Assembly (NCBI GenBank): GCA_963580455.1
Contig: OY756966.1
Coordinates: forward strand, 13,457,001 to 13,521,000
Direction of reading: 5' to 3'
DNA: 64,000 bases
DNA from: Euonymus europaeus
Taxonomy: Eukaryota > Streptophyta > Magnoliopsida > Celastrales > Celastraceae
Notes under the pieces: model-generated
Database searches by the model: none
Seen by the model: the letters and a program-made list of their open reading frames with translations, nothing else
Told to the model about the DNA's origin: nothing
Translations under genes and position numbers: made by a program
Part shown: piece by piece, positions 46,441 to 59,470 of the stretch
Layout of the letters: every line of letters starts with the position of its first letter
Position numbering within the stretch: position 1 is the stretch's first letter

Positions 46441-49250
46441 ACGAGCAACTTTGATAGTCCGAAGTTGCTCAACTCTCTCTATGGAGGAATTTTTAACGGT
46501 TTTGTCTATTTGTCATAGAAAGTTGTTTTTTTGGCATCGAAATAATCTAGGAAGCTTATACTCATAGAATTTGACATAGAAGAACAATAAAAAGTATATC
46601 CGGAGCAACTTTGATAGTCCGAAGTTGCTCAACTCTCTCTATGTAGGAGCCTTTAACGGTTTTGTCCATTTGTCATAGAAAGTTGGTGTTTTGGCATCGA
46701 AATAATGTAGGAAGCTTATAGTTGTAAAATTTGACATAGAAGAACAATTAAAAGTCTATCCCGAGCAACTTTGATAGTCCGAAGTTGCTCAACTCTCTCT
46801 ATCGAGGAGCTTTTAACGTTTTTGTCCATTTGTCATAGAAAGTTGATGTTTTGGTATCGAAATAATGTAGGAAGCTTATACTCGTAAAATTTGACATAGA
46901 AGAACAATAAAAAGTCTATCCCGAGCAACTTTGATAGTCCGAAGTTGCTCAACTCTCTCTATGGAGGAGCTTTTAACGTTTTTGTCCATTTGTCATAGAA
47001 AGTTGGTGTTTTGGTATCGAAATAATGTAGGAAGCTTATACTCTTAAAATTTGACATAGAAGAACAATAAAAAGTCTATCCCGAACAACTTTGATAGTCC
47101 GAAGTTGCTCAACTCTCACTATGGAGGAGCTTTTAACGGTTTTGTCCATTTGTCACAGAAAGTTGGTTTTTTGTCATCGAAATAATGTAGGAAGCTTATA
47201 CTCGTAAAATTTGACATAGCAGAACAATTAAAAGTCTATTCCGAGCAACTTTGATAGTCCGAAATTGCTCAACTCTCTCTATGGAGGAGCATTTAACGTT
47301 TTTGTCTATTTGTCATAGAAAGTTGGTGTTTTGGACTCGAAATAATCTATGAAGCTTAGACTCGTAAAATTTGACATAGAAGAACAATTAAAAGTCTATC
47401 CCGAGCAACTTTGATAGTCCGAAGTTGCTCAACTCTCTCTATGGAGGAGCTTTAACGGTTTTGTCCATTTCTCACAGAAAGTTGGTTTTTTGGCATCGAA
47501 ATAATGTAGGAAGCTTATACTCGTAAAATTTGACATAGAATAACAATAAAAATTCTATCCCGAGCAACTTTGATAGTCCGAAGTTGCTCAACTCTCTCTA
47601 TGGAGGAGCTTTTAACGGTTTTGTCTATTTGTTATAAAAAGTTGTTGTTTTGGCATCGAAATAATGTAGGAAGCTTATACTCATAGAAGTTGACATAGAA
47701 GAACAATAAAAAGTCTATCCGGAGCAACTTTGATAGTCCGAAGTTGCTCAACTCTCTCTATGGAGGAGCCTTTAACGGTTTTGTCCATTTGTCATAGAAA
47801 GTTGGTGTTTTGGCATCGAAATAATGTAAGAAGCTTATAGTTGTAAAATTTTGACATAGAAGAACAATTAAAAGTCTATTCCGAGCAACTTTGATAGTCC
47901 GAAATTGCTCAACTCTCCCTATGGAGGAGCATTTAACGTTTTTATCTATTTGTCATAGAAAGTTGGTGTTTTGGACTCGAAATAATCTATGAAGCTTATA
48001 CTCGTAAAATTTGACATAGAAGAACAATTGAACGTCTATCCCGAGCAACTTTGATAGTCCGAAGTTGTCAACTCTCTCTATGGAGGAGCTTTTAATGGTT
48101 TTGTCCATTTGTCACAAAAAGTTGGTTTTTTGGCATCGAAATAATGTAGGAAGCTTATACTCGTAAAATTTGACATAGAATAACAATAAAAGGTCTATCC
48201 CGAGCAACTTTGATAGTCCGAAGTTGCTCAACTCTCTTTATGGAGGAGCTTTTAACGGCTTTGTCTATTTGTCATAGAAAGTTGGTGTTTTGGCATCGAA
48301 ATAATGTAGGAGGCTTATACTCATAGAATTTGACATAGAAGAACAATAAAAAGTCTATCCCGAGCAACTTTGATAGTCCGAAGTTGCTCAACTCTCTCTA
48401 TGGAGGAGCTTTTAACGGTTTTGTCTATTTATCATAGAAAGTTGGTGTGTTTTGGCATCAAAATAATGTAGGAAGCTTATACTCATAAAATTTCACATTG
48501 AAAAACAATTAAAAGTCTATCCCGAGCAACTTTGATAGTCCGAATATGCTCAACTCTCTCTATGGAGGAGCCTTTAACGGTTTTGTCCATTTGTCATAGA
48601 AAGTTGGTGTTTTGGCATCGAAATAATGTAGGAAGCTTATACTCGTAAAATTTGACATAGAAGAACAATTAAAAGTCTATTCCGAGCAACTTTGATAGTC
48701 CGAAATTGCTCAACTCTCTCTATGGAGGAGCATTTAACGTTTTTGTCTATTTGTCATAGAAAGTTGGTGTTTTGGACTCGAAATAATCTATGAACCTTAG
48801 ACTCATAAAATTTGACATAGAAGAACAACTAAAAGTGTATCCCGAGCAACTTTGATAGTCCGAAGTTGCTCAACTCTCTCTATGGAGGAGCTTTTAACGG
48901 TTTTGTCCATTTGTCACAGAAAGTTGGTTTTTTGGCATCGAAAAAATGTAGGAAGCTTATACTCGTAAAATTTGACATAGAATAACAATAAAAAGTCTAT
49001 CCCGAGCAACTTTGACAGTCCGAAGTTGCTCAACTCTCTCTATGGAGGAGCTTTTAACGGTTTTGTCCATTTGTCACAGAAAGTTGGTTTTTTGGCATCG
49101 AAATAATGTAGGAAGCTTATACTCGTAAAATTTGAAATAGAATAACAATAAAAAGTCTATTCCGAGCAACTTTGATAGTCCGAAGTTGCTCAACTCTCTC
49201 TATGGAGGAGCTTTTAACGTTTTTGTCCATTTGTCATAGAAAGTTGGTGT
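46431..49250. repeat. Indel-bearing segment, copy 1 (repeated at 59471-62290)
   Basis: About 2.8 kb, partner at an offset of 13040 bp. Both copies share unusual lesions: CTATCACGAG (46437/59477), GAGGAATTTT, loss of one T in GAGCTTTAACGG (47448/60488), a gained T in GTAAAATTTTGACAT, loss of C in AAGTTGTCAAC (48063/61103), and the GGTGTGTTTTGG insertion (48446/61486). Copy 2 alone has a further 1-bp loss in GTCTACCCGAG (about 61396). Confidence 0.88.
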
Positions 49251-49253
49251 TTT

Positions 49254-51533
49254 GGCATCGAAATAATGTAGGAAGCTTATACTCATAAAATTTGACATAT
49301 AAGAACAATAGAAATTGTACACCGAGCAACTTTGATGGTCCGAAGTTGCTCAACTCTCTCTATGGAGGAGCTTTTAACGGTTTTGTCCATTTGTCATAGA
49401 AAGTTGGTGTTTTGGCATCGAAATAATGTAGGAAGCTTATACTCATAAAATTTGACATATAAGAACAATAGAAATTGTACACCGAGCAACTTTGATGGTC
49501 CGAAGTTGCTCAACTCTCTCTATGGAGGAGCTTTTAACGGTTTTGTCCATTTGTCATAGAAAGTTGGTGTTTTGGCATGGAAATAATGTAGGAAGCTTAT
49601 ACTCATAAAATTTGACATAGAAGAACAATAAAATGTCCATCCCGAGCAACTTTGATAGTCCGAAGTTGCTCAACTCTCTCTATGGAGGAGCTTTTAACGG
49701 TTTTGTCTATTTGTCATAGAAAGTTGGTGTTTTGGCATCGAAATAATGTAGGAAGCTTATACTCGTAAAATTTGACAAAGAAGAACAATTAAAAGTCTAT
49801 CCCGAGCAACTTTGATAGTCCGAAATTGCTCAACTCTCACTATGGAGGAGCATTTAACGGTTTTGTCCATTTGTCATAGAAAGTTAGTGTTTTGGACTCG
49901 AAATAATGTAGGAAGCTTATACTCGTAAAATTTGAAATAGAAGAACAATTAAAAGTCTATCCCGAGCAACTTTGATAGTCCGAAGTTGCTCAACTCTCTC
50001 TATGGAGGAGCCTTTAACGGTTTTGTCCATTTGTCATAGAAAGTTGGCTTTTTGGCATCGAAATAATGTAGGAAGCTTATACTCGTAAAATTTGACATAG
50101 AAGAACAATAAAAAGTCTATCCCGAGCAACTTTGATAGTCCGAAGTTGTTCAACTCTCTCTATGGAGGAGCTTTTAACGGTTTTGTCCATTTGTCATAGA
50201 AAGTTGGTGTTTTGGCATCGAAATAATGTAGGAAGCTTATACTCATAAAATTTGACATATAAGAACAATAGAAATTGTACACCGAGCAACTTTGATGGTC
50301 CGAAGTTGCTCAACTCTCTCTATGGAGGAGCTTTTAACGGTTTTGTCCATTTGTCATAGAAAGTTGGTGTTTTGGCATCGAAATAATGTAGGAAGCTTAT
50401 ACTCATAAAATTTGACATATAAGAACAATAGAAATTGTACACCGAGCAACTTTGATGGTCCGAAGTTGCTCAACTCTCTCTATGGAGGAGCTTTTAACGG
50501 TTTTGTCCATTTGTCATAGAAAGTTGGTGTTTTGGCATGGAAATAATGTAGGAAGCTTATACTCATAAAATTTGACATAAAAGAACAATAAAATGTCCAT
50601 CCCGAGCAACTTTGATAGTCCGAAGTTGCTCAACTCTCTCTATGGAGGAGCTTTTAACGGTTTTGTCTATTTGTCATAGAAAGTTGGTGTTTTGGCATCG
50701 AAATAATGTAGGAAGCTTATACTCGTAAAATTTGACAAAGAAGAACAATTAAAAGTCTATCCCGAGCAACTTTGATAGTCCGAAATTGCTCAACTCTCAC
50801 TATGGAGGAGCATTTAACGGTTTTGTCCATTTGTCATAGAAAGTTAGTGTTTTGGACTCGAAATAATGTAGGAAGCTTATACTCGTAAAATTTGAAATAG
50901 AAGAACAATTAAAAGTCTATCCCGAGCAACTTTGATAGTCCGAAGTTGCTCAACTCTCTCTATGGAGGAGCCTTTAACGGTTTTGTCCATTTGTCATAGA
51001 AAGTTGGCTTTTTGGCATCGAAATAATGTAGGAAGCTTATACTCGTAAAATTTGACATAGAAGAACAATAAAAAGTCTATCCCGAGCAACTTTGATAGTC
51101 CGAAGTTGTTCAACTCTCTCTATGGAGGAGCTTTTAACGGTTTTGTCCATTTGTCATAGAAAGTTGGTGTTTTGGCATCGAAATAATGTAGGAAGCTTAT
51201 ACTCATAAAATTTGACATATAAGAACAATAGAAATTGTACACCGAGCAACTTTGATGGTCCGAAGTTGCTCAACTCTCTCTATGGAGGAGCTTTTAACGG
51301 TTTTGTCCATTTGTCATAGAAAGTTGGTGTTTTGGCATCGAAATAATGTAGGAAGCTTATACTCATAAAATTTGACATATAAGAACAATAGAAATTGTAC
51401 ACCGAGCAACTTTGATGGTCCGAAGTTGCTCAACTCTCTCTATGGAGGAGCTTTTAACGGTTTTGTCCATTTGTCATAGAAAGTTGGTGTTTTGGCATGG
51501 AAATAATGTAGGAAGCTTATACTCATAAAATTT
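49254..51533. repeat. 6-mer higher-order repeat (960 bp), about 2.4 tandem units
   Basis: Units 49254-50213 and 50214-51173, then a partial third to about 51533. The GGCATGGAAAT box recurs at 49574, 50534 and 51494, and the CTCACTATGG monomer at about 49836 and 50796. The third unit then changes into the 13-mer type. This 6-mer is different in sequence from the one in the left array. Confidence 0.88.
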
Positions 51534-54500
51534 GACATAGAAGAACAATTAAAAGTCCATCCCGAGCAACTTTGATAGTCCGAAGTTGCTCAACTCTCTC
51601 TATGGAGGAGCTTTTAACGGTTTTGTCTATTTGTCATAGAAAGTTGGTGTTTTGGCATCGAAATAATGTAGGAAGCTTATACTCGTAAAATTTGACATTG
51701 AAGAACAATTAAAAGTCTATCCCGAGGAACTTTGATAGTTCGAAGTTGCTCAACTCTCTCTATGGAGGAGCTTTTAACGGTTTTGTCCATTTGTCATAGA
51801 AAGTTGGTTTTTTGGCATCGAAATAATGTAGGAAGCTTATACTCATAAAATTTGACATTGAAGAACAATTAAAAGTCTACTCCGAGCAACTTTGATAGTC
51901 CGAAATTGTTCAACTCTCTCTATGGAGGAGCATTTCACGTTTTTGTCCATTTGTCATAGAAAGTTGGTGTTTTGGACTCGAAATAATCTATGAATCTTAT
52001 ACTCGTAAAGTTTGATATTGAAGAACAATTAAAAGTCTATCCCGAGCAACTTTGATAGTCCGAAGTTGCTCAACTCTATCTATGGAGGAGCCTTTAACGG
52101 TTTTGTCTATTTGTCATAGAAAGTTGGTGTTTTGGCATCAAAATAATGTAGGAAGCTTATACTAATAAAATTTTACATTGAAGAACAATTAAAAGTCTAT
52201 CCCGAGCAACTTTGATAGTCCGAAGTTGCTCAACTCTCTCTATCGAGGAGCTTTTAACGGTTTTGTCCATTTGTCATAGAAAGTTGGTTTTTTGGCATCA
52301 AAATAATGTAGGAAGCTTATACTCGTAAAATTTGACATAAAAGAACAATAAAATGTCTATCCCGAGCAACTTTGATAGTCCGAAGTTGCTCAACTCTCTC
52401 TATGGAGGAGCTTTTAACGGTTTGGTCCATTTGTCACAGAAAGTTGGTGTTTTGGCATCGAAATAATCTCTGAAGCTTATACTCGTAAAGTTTGACATAG
52501 AAGAACAATTAAAAGTCTATTCCGAGCAACTTTGATAGTCCGAAATTGCTCAACTCTCTCTATGGAGGAGCATTTAACGTTTTTGTCTGTTTGTCATAGA
52601 AAGTTGGTGTTTTGGACTCGAAATAATCTACGAAGCTTATACTCGTAAAGTTTGATATTGAAGAACAATTAAAAGTCTATCCCGAGCAACTTTGATAGTC
52701 CGAAGTTGCTCAACTTTATCTATGGAGGAGCCTTTAACGGTTTTGTCTATTTGTCATAGAAAGTTGGTTTTTTGGCATCAAAATAATGTAGGAAGCTTAT
52801 ACTCGTAAAATTTGACATAAAAGAACAATAAAATGTCTATCCCGAGCAACTTTGATAGTCCGAAGTTGCTCAACTCTCTCTATTGAGGAGCTTTTAACGG
52901 TTTTGTCCATTTGTCATAGAAAGTTGGTTTTTTGGCATCAAAATAATGTAGGAAGCTTATACTCGTAAAATTTGACATAAAAGAACAATAAAATGTCTAT
53001 CCCGAGCAACTTTGATAGTCGGAAGTTGCTCAACTCTCTCTATGGAGGAGCTTTTAACGGTTTTGTCCATTTGTCACAGAAAGTTGGTGTTTTGGCATCG
53101 AAATAACCTCTGAAGCTTATACTCGTAGAGTTTGACATAGAAGAACAATTAAAAGTCTATTCCGAGCAACTTTGATAGTCCGAAATTGCTCAACTCTCTC
53201 TATGGAGGAGCTTTTAACGGTTTTGTCTATTTGTCATAGAAAGTTGGTGTTTTGGCTTCAAAATAATGTAGGAAGCTTATACTCATAAAATTTGACATTG
53301 AAGAACAATTAAAAGTCTATCCCGAGCAACTTTGATAGTCCGAAGTTGCTCAACTCTCTCTATCGAGGAGCTTTTAACGGTTTTGTCCATTTGTCATAGA
53401 AAGTTGGTTTTTTGGCATCAAAATAATATAGGAAGCTTATACTCGTAAAATTTGACATAGAAGAACAATTAAAAGTCTATCCCGAGCAACTTTGATAGTC
53501 CAAAGTTGCTCAACTCTCTCTATGGAGGAGCTTTTAACGGTTTTGTCCATTTGTCACAGAAAGTTCGTTTTTTGGCATCGAAATAATGTAGGAAGCTTAT
53601 ACTCGTAAAATTTGACGTAGACTAACAATAAAAATTCTATCCCGAGAAACTTTGATAGTCCGAAGTTGCTCAACTCTCTCTATGGAGGAGCTTTTAACGG
53701 TTTTGTCTATTTGTCATAGAAAGTTGGTGTTTTGGAATCGAAATAATGTAGGAAGCTTATAGTCATAGAATTTGACATAGAAGAACAATAAAAAGTTTAT
53801 CCCGAGCAACTTTGATAGTCCGAAGTTGCTCAACTCTCTCTATGGAGGAGCTTTTAACGGTTTTGTCTATTTGTCATAGAAAGTTGGTGTTTTGGCATCA
53901 AAATAATGTAGGAAGCTTATACTCATAAAATTTGACATTGAAGAACAATTAAAAGTCTATCCCGAGCAACTTTGATAGTCCGAAGTTGCTCAACTCTCTC
54001 TATCGAGGAGCTTTTAACGGTTTTGTCCATTTGTCATAGAAAGTTGTTTTTTTGGCATCAAAATAATGTAGGAAGCTTATACTCGTAAAATTTGACATAG
54101 AAGAACAATAAAAAGTCTATCCCGAGCAACTTTGATAGTCCGAAGTTGCTCAACTCTCTCTATGGAGGAGCTTTTAACGGTTTTGTTCATTTGTCATAGA
54201 AAGTTGGTGTTTTGGCATCGAAATAATCTCTGAAGCTTATACTCGTAAAGTTTGACATTGAAGAACAATTAAAAGTCCATCCCGAGCAACTTTGATAGTC
54301 CGAAGTTGCTCAACTCTCTCTATGGAGGAGCTTTTAACGGTTTTGTCTATTTGTCATAGAAAGTTGGTGTTTTGGCATCGAAATAATGTAGGAAGCTTAT
54401 ACTCGTAAAATTTGACAAAGAAGAACAATTAAAAGTCTATCCCGAGCAACTTTGATAGTCCGAAGTTGCTCAACTCTCTCTATGGAGGAGCTTTTAACGT

Positions 54501-56830
54501 TTTTGTCTATTTGTCATAGAAAGTTGGTTTTCTGTCCTCGAAATAATCTATGAAGCTTATACTCGTAAAATTTGACATAGAAGAACAATTAAAAGTCTAT
54601 CCCGAGCAACTTTGATAGTCCGAAGTTGCTCAACTCTCTCTATGGAGGAGCTTCTATTGGTTTTGTCTATTTGTCATAGAAAGTTGGTGTTTTGGCATCG
54701 AAATAATGTAGGAAGCTTATACTCATAGAATTTGACATAGAAGAACAATAAAAAGTCTATCCCGAGCAACTTTGATATTCCGAAGTTGCTCAACTCTCTC
54801 TATGGAGGAGCTTTTAACGGTTTTGTCTATTTGTCATAGAAAGTTGGTGTTTTGGCATCAAAATAATGTAGGAAGCTTATACTCATAAAATTTGACATTG
54901 AAGAACAATTAAAAGTCTATCCCGAGCAACTTTGATAGTCCGAAGTTGCTCAACTCTCTCTATCGAGGAGCTTTTAACGGTTTTGTCCATTTGTCATAGA
55001 AAGTTGGTTTTTTGGCATCAAAATAATATAGGAAGCTTATACTCGTAAAATTTGACATAGAAGAACAATAAAAAGTCTATCCCGAGCAACTTTGATAGTC
55101 CGAAGTTGCTCAACTCTCTCTATGGAGGAGCTTTTAACGGTTTTGTCCATTTGTCATAGAAAGTTGGTGTTTTGGCATCGAAATAATCTCTGAAGCTTAT
55201 ACTCGTAAAGTTGACATTGAAGAACAATTAAAAGTCTATCCCGAGCAACTTTGATAGTCCGAAGTTGCTCAACTCTCCCTATGGAGGAGCTTTTAACGGT
55301 TTTGTCTATTTGTCATAGAAAGTTGGTGTTTTGGCATCGAAATAATGTAGGAAGCTTATACTCATAGAATTTGACAAAGAAGAACAATTAAAAGTCTATT
55401 CCGAGCAACTTTGATAGTCCGAAGTTGCTCAACTCTCTCTATGGAGGAGCTTTTAACGGTTTTGTCCATTTGTCATAGAAAGTTGGTTTTTTGGCATCGA
55501 AATAATCTCTGAAGCTTATACTCATAGAATTTGACAAAGAAGAACAATTAAAAGTCTATCCCGAGCAACTTTGATAGTCCGAAGTTGCTCAACTCTCTCT
55601 ATGGAGGAGCTTTTAACGTTTTTGTCTATTTGTCATAGAAAGTTGGTTTTTTGGCCTCGAAATAATCTATGAAGCTTATACTCGTAAAATTTGACATAGA
55701 AGAACAATTAAAAGTCTATCCCGAGTAACTTTGATAGTCCGAAGTTGCTCAACTCTCTCTATGGAGGAGCTTTTAACGGTTTTGTCTATTTGTCATAGAA
55801 AGTTGGTGTTTTGGCATCGAAATAATGTAGGAAGCTTATACTCATAGAATTTGACATAGAAGAACAATAAAAAGTCTATCCCGAGCAACTTTGATATGCC
55901 GAAGTTGCTCAACTCTCTCTATGGAGGAGCTTTTAACGGTTTTGTCTATTTCTCATAGAAAATTGGTGTTTTGGCATCAAAATAATGTAGGAAGCTTATA
56001 CTCATAAAATTGGACATTGAAGAACAATTAAAAGTCTATCCCGAGCAACTTGGATAGTCCGAAGTTGCTCAACTCTCTCTATGGAGGAGCTTTTAACGGT
56101 TTTGTCTATTTGTCATAGAAAGTTTGTGTTTTGGCATCAAAATAATGTAGGAAGCTTATACTCATAGAATTTGACATTGAAGAACAATTAAAAGTCTATC
56201 CCGAGCAACTTTGATAGTCCGAAGTTGCTCAACTCTCTCTATCGAGGAGCTTTTAACGGTTTTGTCCATTTGTCATAGAAAGTTGGTGTTTTGGCATCGA
56301 AATAATCTCTGAAGCTTATACTCGTAAAGTTTGACATTGAAGAACAATTAAAAGTCTATCCCGAGCAACTTTGACAGTCCGAAGTTGCTCAACTCTCTCT
56401 ATGGAGGAGCTTTTAACGGTTTTGTCTATTTGTCATAGAAAGTTGGTGTTTTGGCATCGAAATAATGTAGGAAGCTTATACTCATAGAATTTGACAAAGA
56501 AGAACAATTAAAAGTCTATTCCGAGCAACTTTGATAGTCCGAAGTTGCTCAACTCTCTCTATGGAGGAGCTTTTAACGTTTTTGTCCATTTGTCATAGTA
56601 AGTTGGTGTTTTGGTATCAAAATAATGTAGGAAGCTTATACTCGTAAAATTTGACATAGAAGAACAATAAAAAGTCTATCCCGAACAACTTTGATAGTCC
56701 GAAGTTGCTCAACTCTCTCTATGGAGGAGCTTCTAACGGTTTTGTCTATTTGTCATAGAAAGTTGGTGTTTTGGCATCGAAATAATGTAGGAAGCTTATA
56801 CTCATAGAATTTGACATAGAAGAACAATAA
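51534..56830. repeat. Satellite related to 13-mer and 42-43 kb blocks
   Basis: 51534-53130 resembles the 13-mer unit (CTAATAAAATTTTACATTG at 52162). 53242-54340 matches 42041-43140, including the rare TTGACGTAGACTAAC (about 53611 and 42411). The remaining monomers to 56830 are ordinary variants rich in ACTCATAGAATTTGACA. A 1-bp loss lies near 55211. Confidence 0.7.
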
Positions 56831-57090
56831 AGTCTATCCCGAGCAACTTTGATATTCCGAAGTTGCTCAACTCTCTCTATGGAGGAGCTTTTAACGTTTT
56901 TGTCCATTTGTCATAGTAAGTTGGTGTTTTGGTATCGAAATAATGTAGGAAGCTTATACTCATAAAATTTGACATAGAAGAACAATAAAAAGTCTATCCC
57001 GAACAACTTTGATAGTCCGAAGTTGCTCAACTCTCTCTATGGAGGAGCTTTTAACGGTTTTGTCTATTTGTCATAGAAAGTTGGTGTTTT

Positions 57091-58690
57091 GGCATCAAAA
57101 TAATGTGGGAAGCTTATGCTCATAAAATTTGACATTGAAGAACAATTAAAAGTCTATCCCGAGCAACTTTGATAGTCCGAAGTTGCTCAACTCTCTCTAT
57201 GGAGGAGCTTTTAACGGTTTTGTCTATTTGTCATAGAAAGTTGGTGTTTTGGCATCGAAATAATGTAGGAAGCTTATACTCATAGAATTTGACATAGAAG
57301 AACAATAAAAAGTCTATCCCGAGCAACTTTGATAGTCCGAAGTTGCTCAACTCTCTCTATGGAGGAGCTTTTAACGGTTTTGTCTATTTGTCATAGAAAG
57401 TTGCTGTTTTGGCATCAAAATAATGTAGGAAGCTTATGCTCATAAAATTTGACATTGAAGAACAATTAAAAGTCTATCCCGAGCAACTTTGATAGTCCGA
57501 AGTTGCTCAACTCTCTCTATCGAGGAGCTTTTAACGGTTTTGTCCATTTGTCATAGAAAGTTTGTTTTTTGGCATCAAAATAATGTAGGAAGCTTATACT
57601 CGTAAAATTTGACATAGAAGAACAATAAAAAGTCTATCCCGAGCAACTTTGATAGTCCGAAGTTGCTCAACTCTCTCTATGGAGGAGCTTTTAACGTTTT
57701 TGTCCATTTGTCATAGAAAGTCGGTGTTTTGGCATCGAAATAATGTAGGAAGCTTATACTCATAGAATTTGACATAGAAGAACAATAAAAAGTCTATCCC
57801 GAGCAACTTTGATAGTCCGAAGTTGCTCAACTCTCTCTATGGAGGAGCTTTTAACGGTTTTGTCTATTTGTCATAGAAAGTTGGTGTTTTGGCATCAAAA
57901 TAATGTAGAAAGCTTATGCTCATAAAATTTGACATTGAAGAACAATTAAAAGTCTATCCCGAGCAACTTTGATAGTCCGAAGTTGTTCAACTCTCTCTAT
58001 GGAGGAGATTTTAACGGTTTTGTCTATTTGTCATAGAAAGTTGGTGTTTTGGCATCGAAATAATGTAGGAAGCTTATACTCATAGAATTTGACATAGAAG
58101 AACAATAAAAAGTCTATCCCGAGCAACTTTGATAGTCCGAAGTTGCTCAACTCTCTCTATGGAGGAGCTTTTAACGGTTTTGTCTATTTGTCATAGAAAG
58201 TTGTTGTTTTGTCATCAAAATAATGTAGGAAGCTTATGCTCATAAAATTTGACATTGAAGAACAATTAAAAGTCTATCCCGAGCAACTTTGATAGTCCGA
58301 AGTTGCTCAACTCTCTCTATCGAGGAGCTTTTAACGGTTTTGTCCAATTGTCATAGAAAGTTGGTTTTTTGGCATCAAAATAATGTAGGAAGCTTATACT
58401 CGTAAAATTTGACATAGAAGAACAATAAAAAGTCTATCCCGAGCAACTTTGATAGTCCGAAGTTGCTCAACTCTCTCTATGGAGGAGCTTTTAACGTTTT
58501 TGTCCATTTGTCATAGTAAGTTGGTGTTTTGGTATCGAAATAATGTAGGAAGCTTATACTCGTAAAATTTGACATAGAAGAACAATAAAAAGTCTATCCC
58601 GAACAACTTTGATAGTCCGAAGTTGCTCAACTCTCTCTATGGAGGAGCTTTTAACGGTTTTGTCCATTTGTCACAGAAAGTTGGTTTTTT
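57091..58690. repeat. 5-mer higher-order repeat (800 bp), two units
   Basis: The variant AGCTTATGCTCAT occurs at 57111, 57431, 57911 and 58231, giving an 800-bp period. Box variants (GGCATCAAAA, GGCATCGAAA, GGCATCAAAA, GGCATCAAAA, then a fifth) follow the same order in both units with some base changes. Confidence 0.7.
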
Positions 58691-58850
58691 GGCATCGAAA
58701 TAATGTAGGAAGCTTATACTCGTAAAATTTGACATAGAATAACAATAAAAAGTCTATCCCGAGCAACTTTCACAGTCCGAAGTTGTTCAACTCTCTCTAT
58801 GGAGGAGCTTTTAACGGTTTCGTCCATTTGTCAAAGAAAGTTGGTGTTTT

Positions 58851-58932
58851 GGCATCGAAATAATCTCTGAAGCTTATACTCGTAAAATTTGACATATGAG
58901 AACAATAGAAATTGTACACCGAGCAACTTTGA
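58851..58932. repeat. Truncated satellite monomer (82 bp)
   Basis: The interval between successive boxes is 242 bp in place of 320. The dyad's centre GATGGTCCGA runs straight into AATAATCTATG of the next monomer, losing 78 bp that include the right dyad arm. Identical TCGA/CCGA ends at the break suggest a slip at short homology. Confidence 0.85.
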
Positions 58933-59470
58933 TGGTCCGAAATAATCTATGAAGCTTATACTCGTAAAATTTGACATAGAAGAACAATTAAAAGTCCATC
59001 CCGAGCAACTTTGATAGTCCGAAGTTGCTCAACTCTCTCTATGGAGGAGCCTTTAACGGTTTTGTCCATTTGTCATACAAAGTTGGTGTTTTGGCATCGA
59101 AATAATGTAGGAAGCTTATACTCGTAAAATTTGACATAGAAGAACAATTAAAAGTCTATTCCGAGCAACTTTGATAGTCCGAACTTGCTCAACTCTCTCT
59201 ATGGAGGAGCATTTAACGTTTTTGTCTATTTGTCATAGAGAGTTGGTGTTTTGGACTCGAAATAATCTATGAAGCTTAGACTCGTAAAATTTGACATAGA
59301 AGAACAATTAAAAGTCTATCCCGAGCAACTTCGATAGTCCGAAGTTGCTCAACTCTCTCTATGGAGGAGCTTTTAACGGTTTTGTCCATTTGTCACAGAA
59401 AGTTGGTTTTTTGGCATCCAAATAATGTAGGAAGCTTATACTCGTAAAATTTGACATAGAATAACAATAA

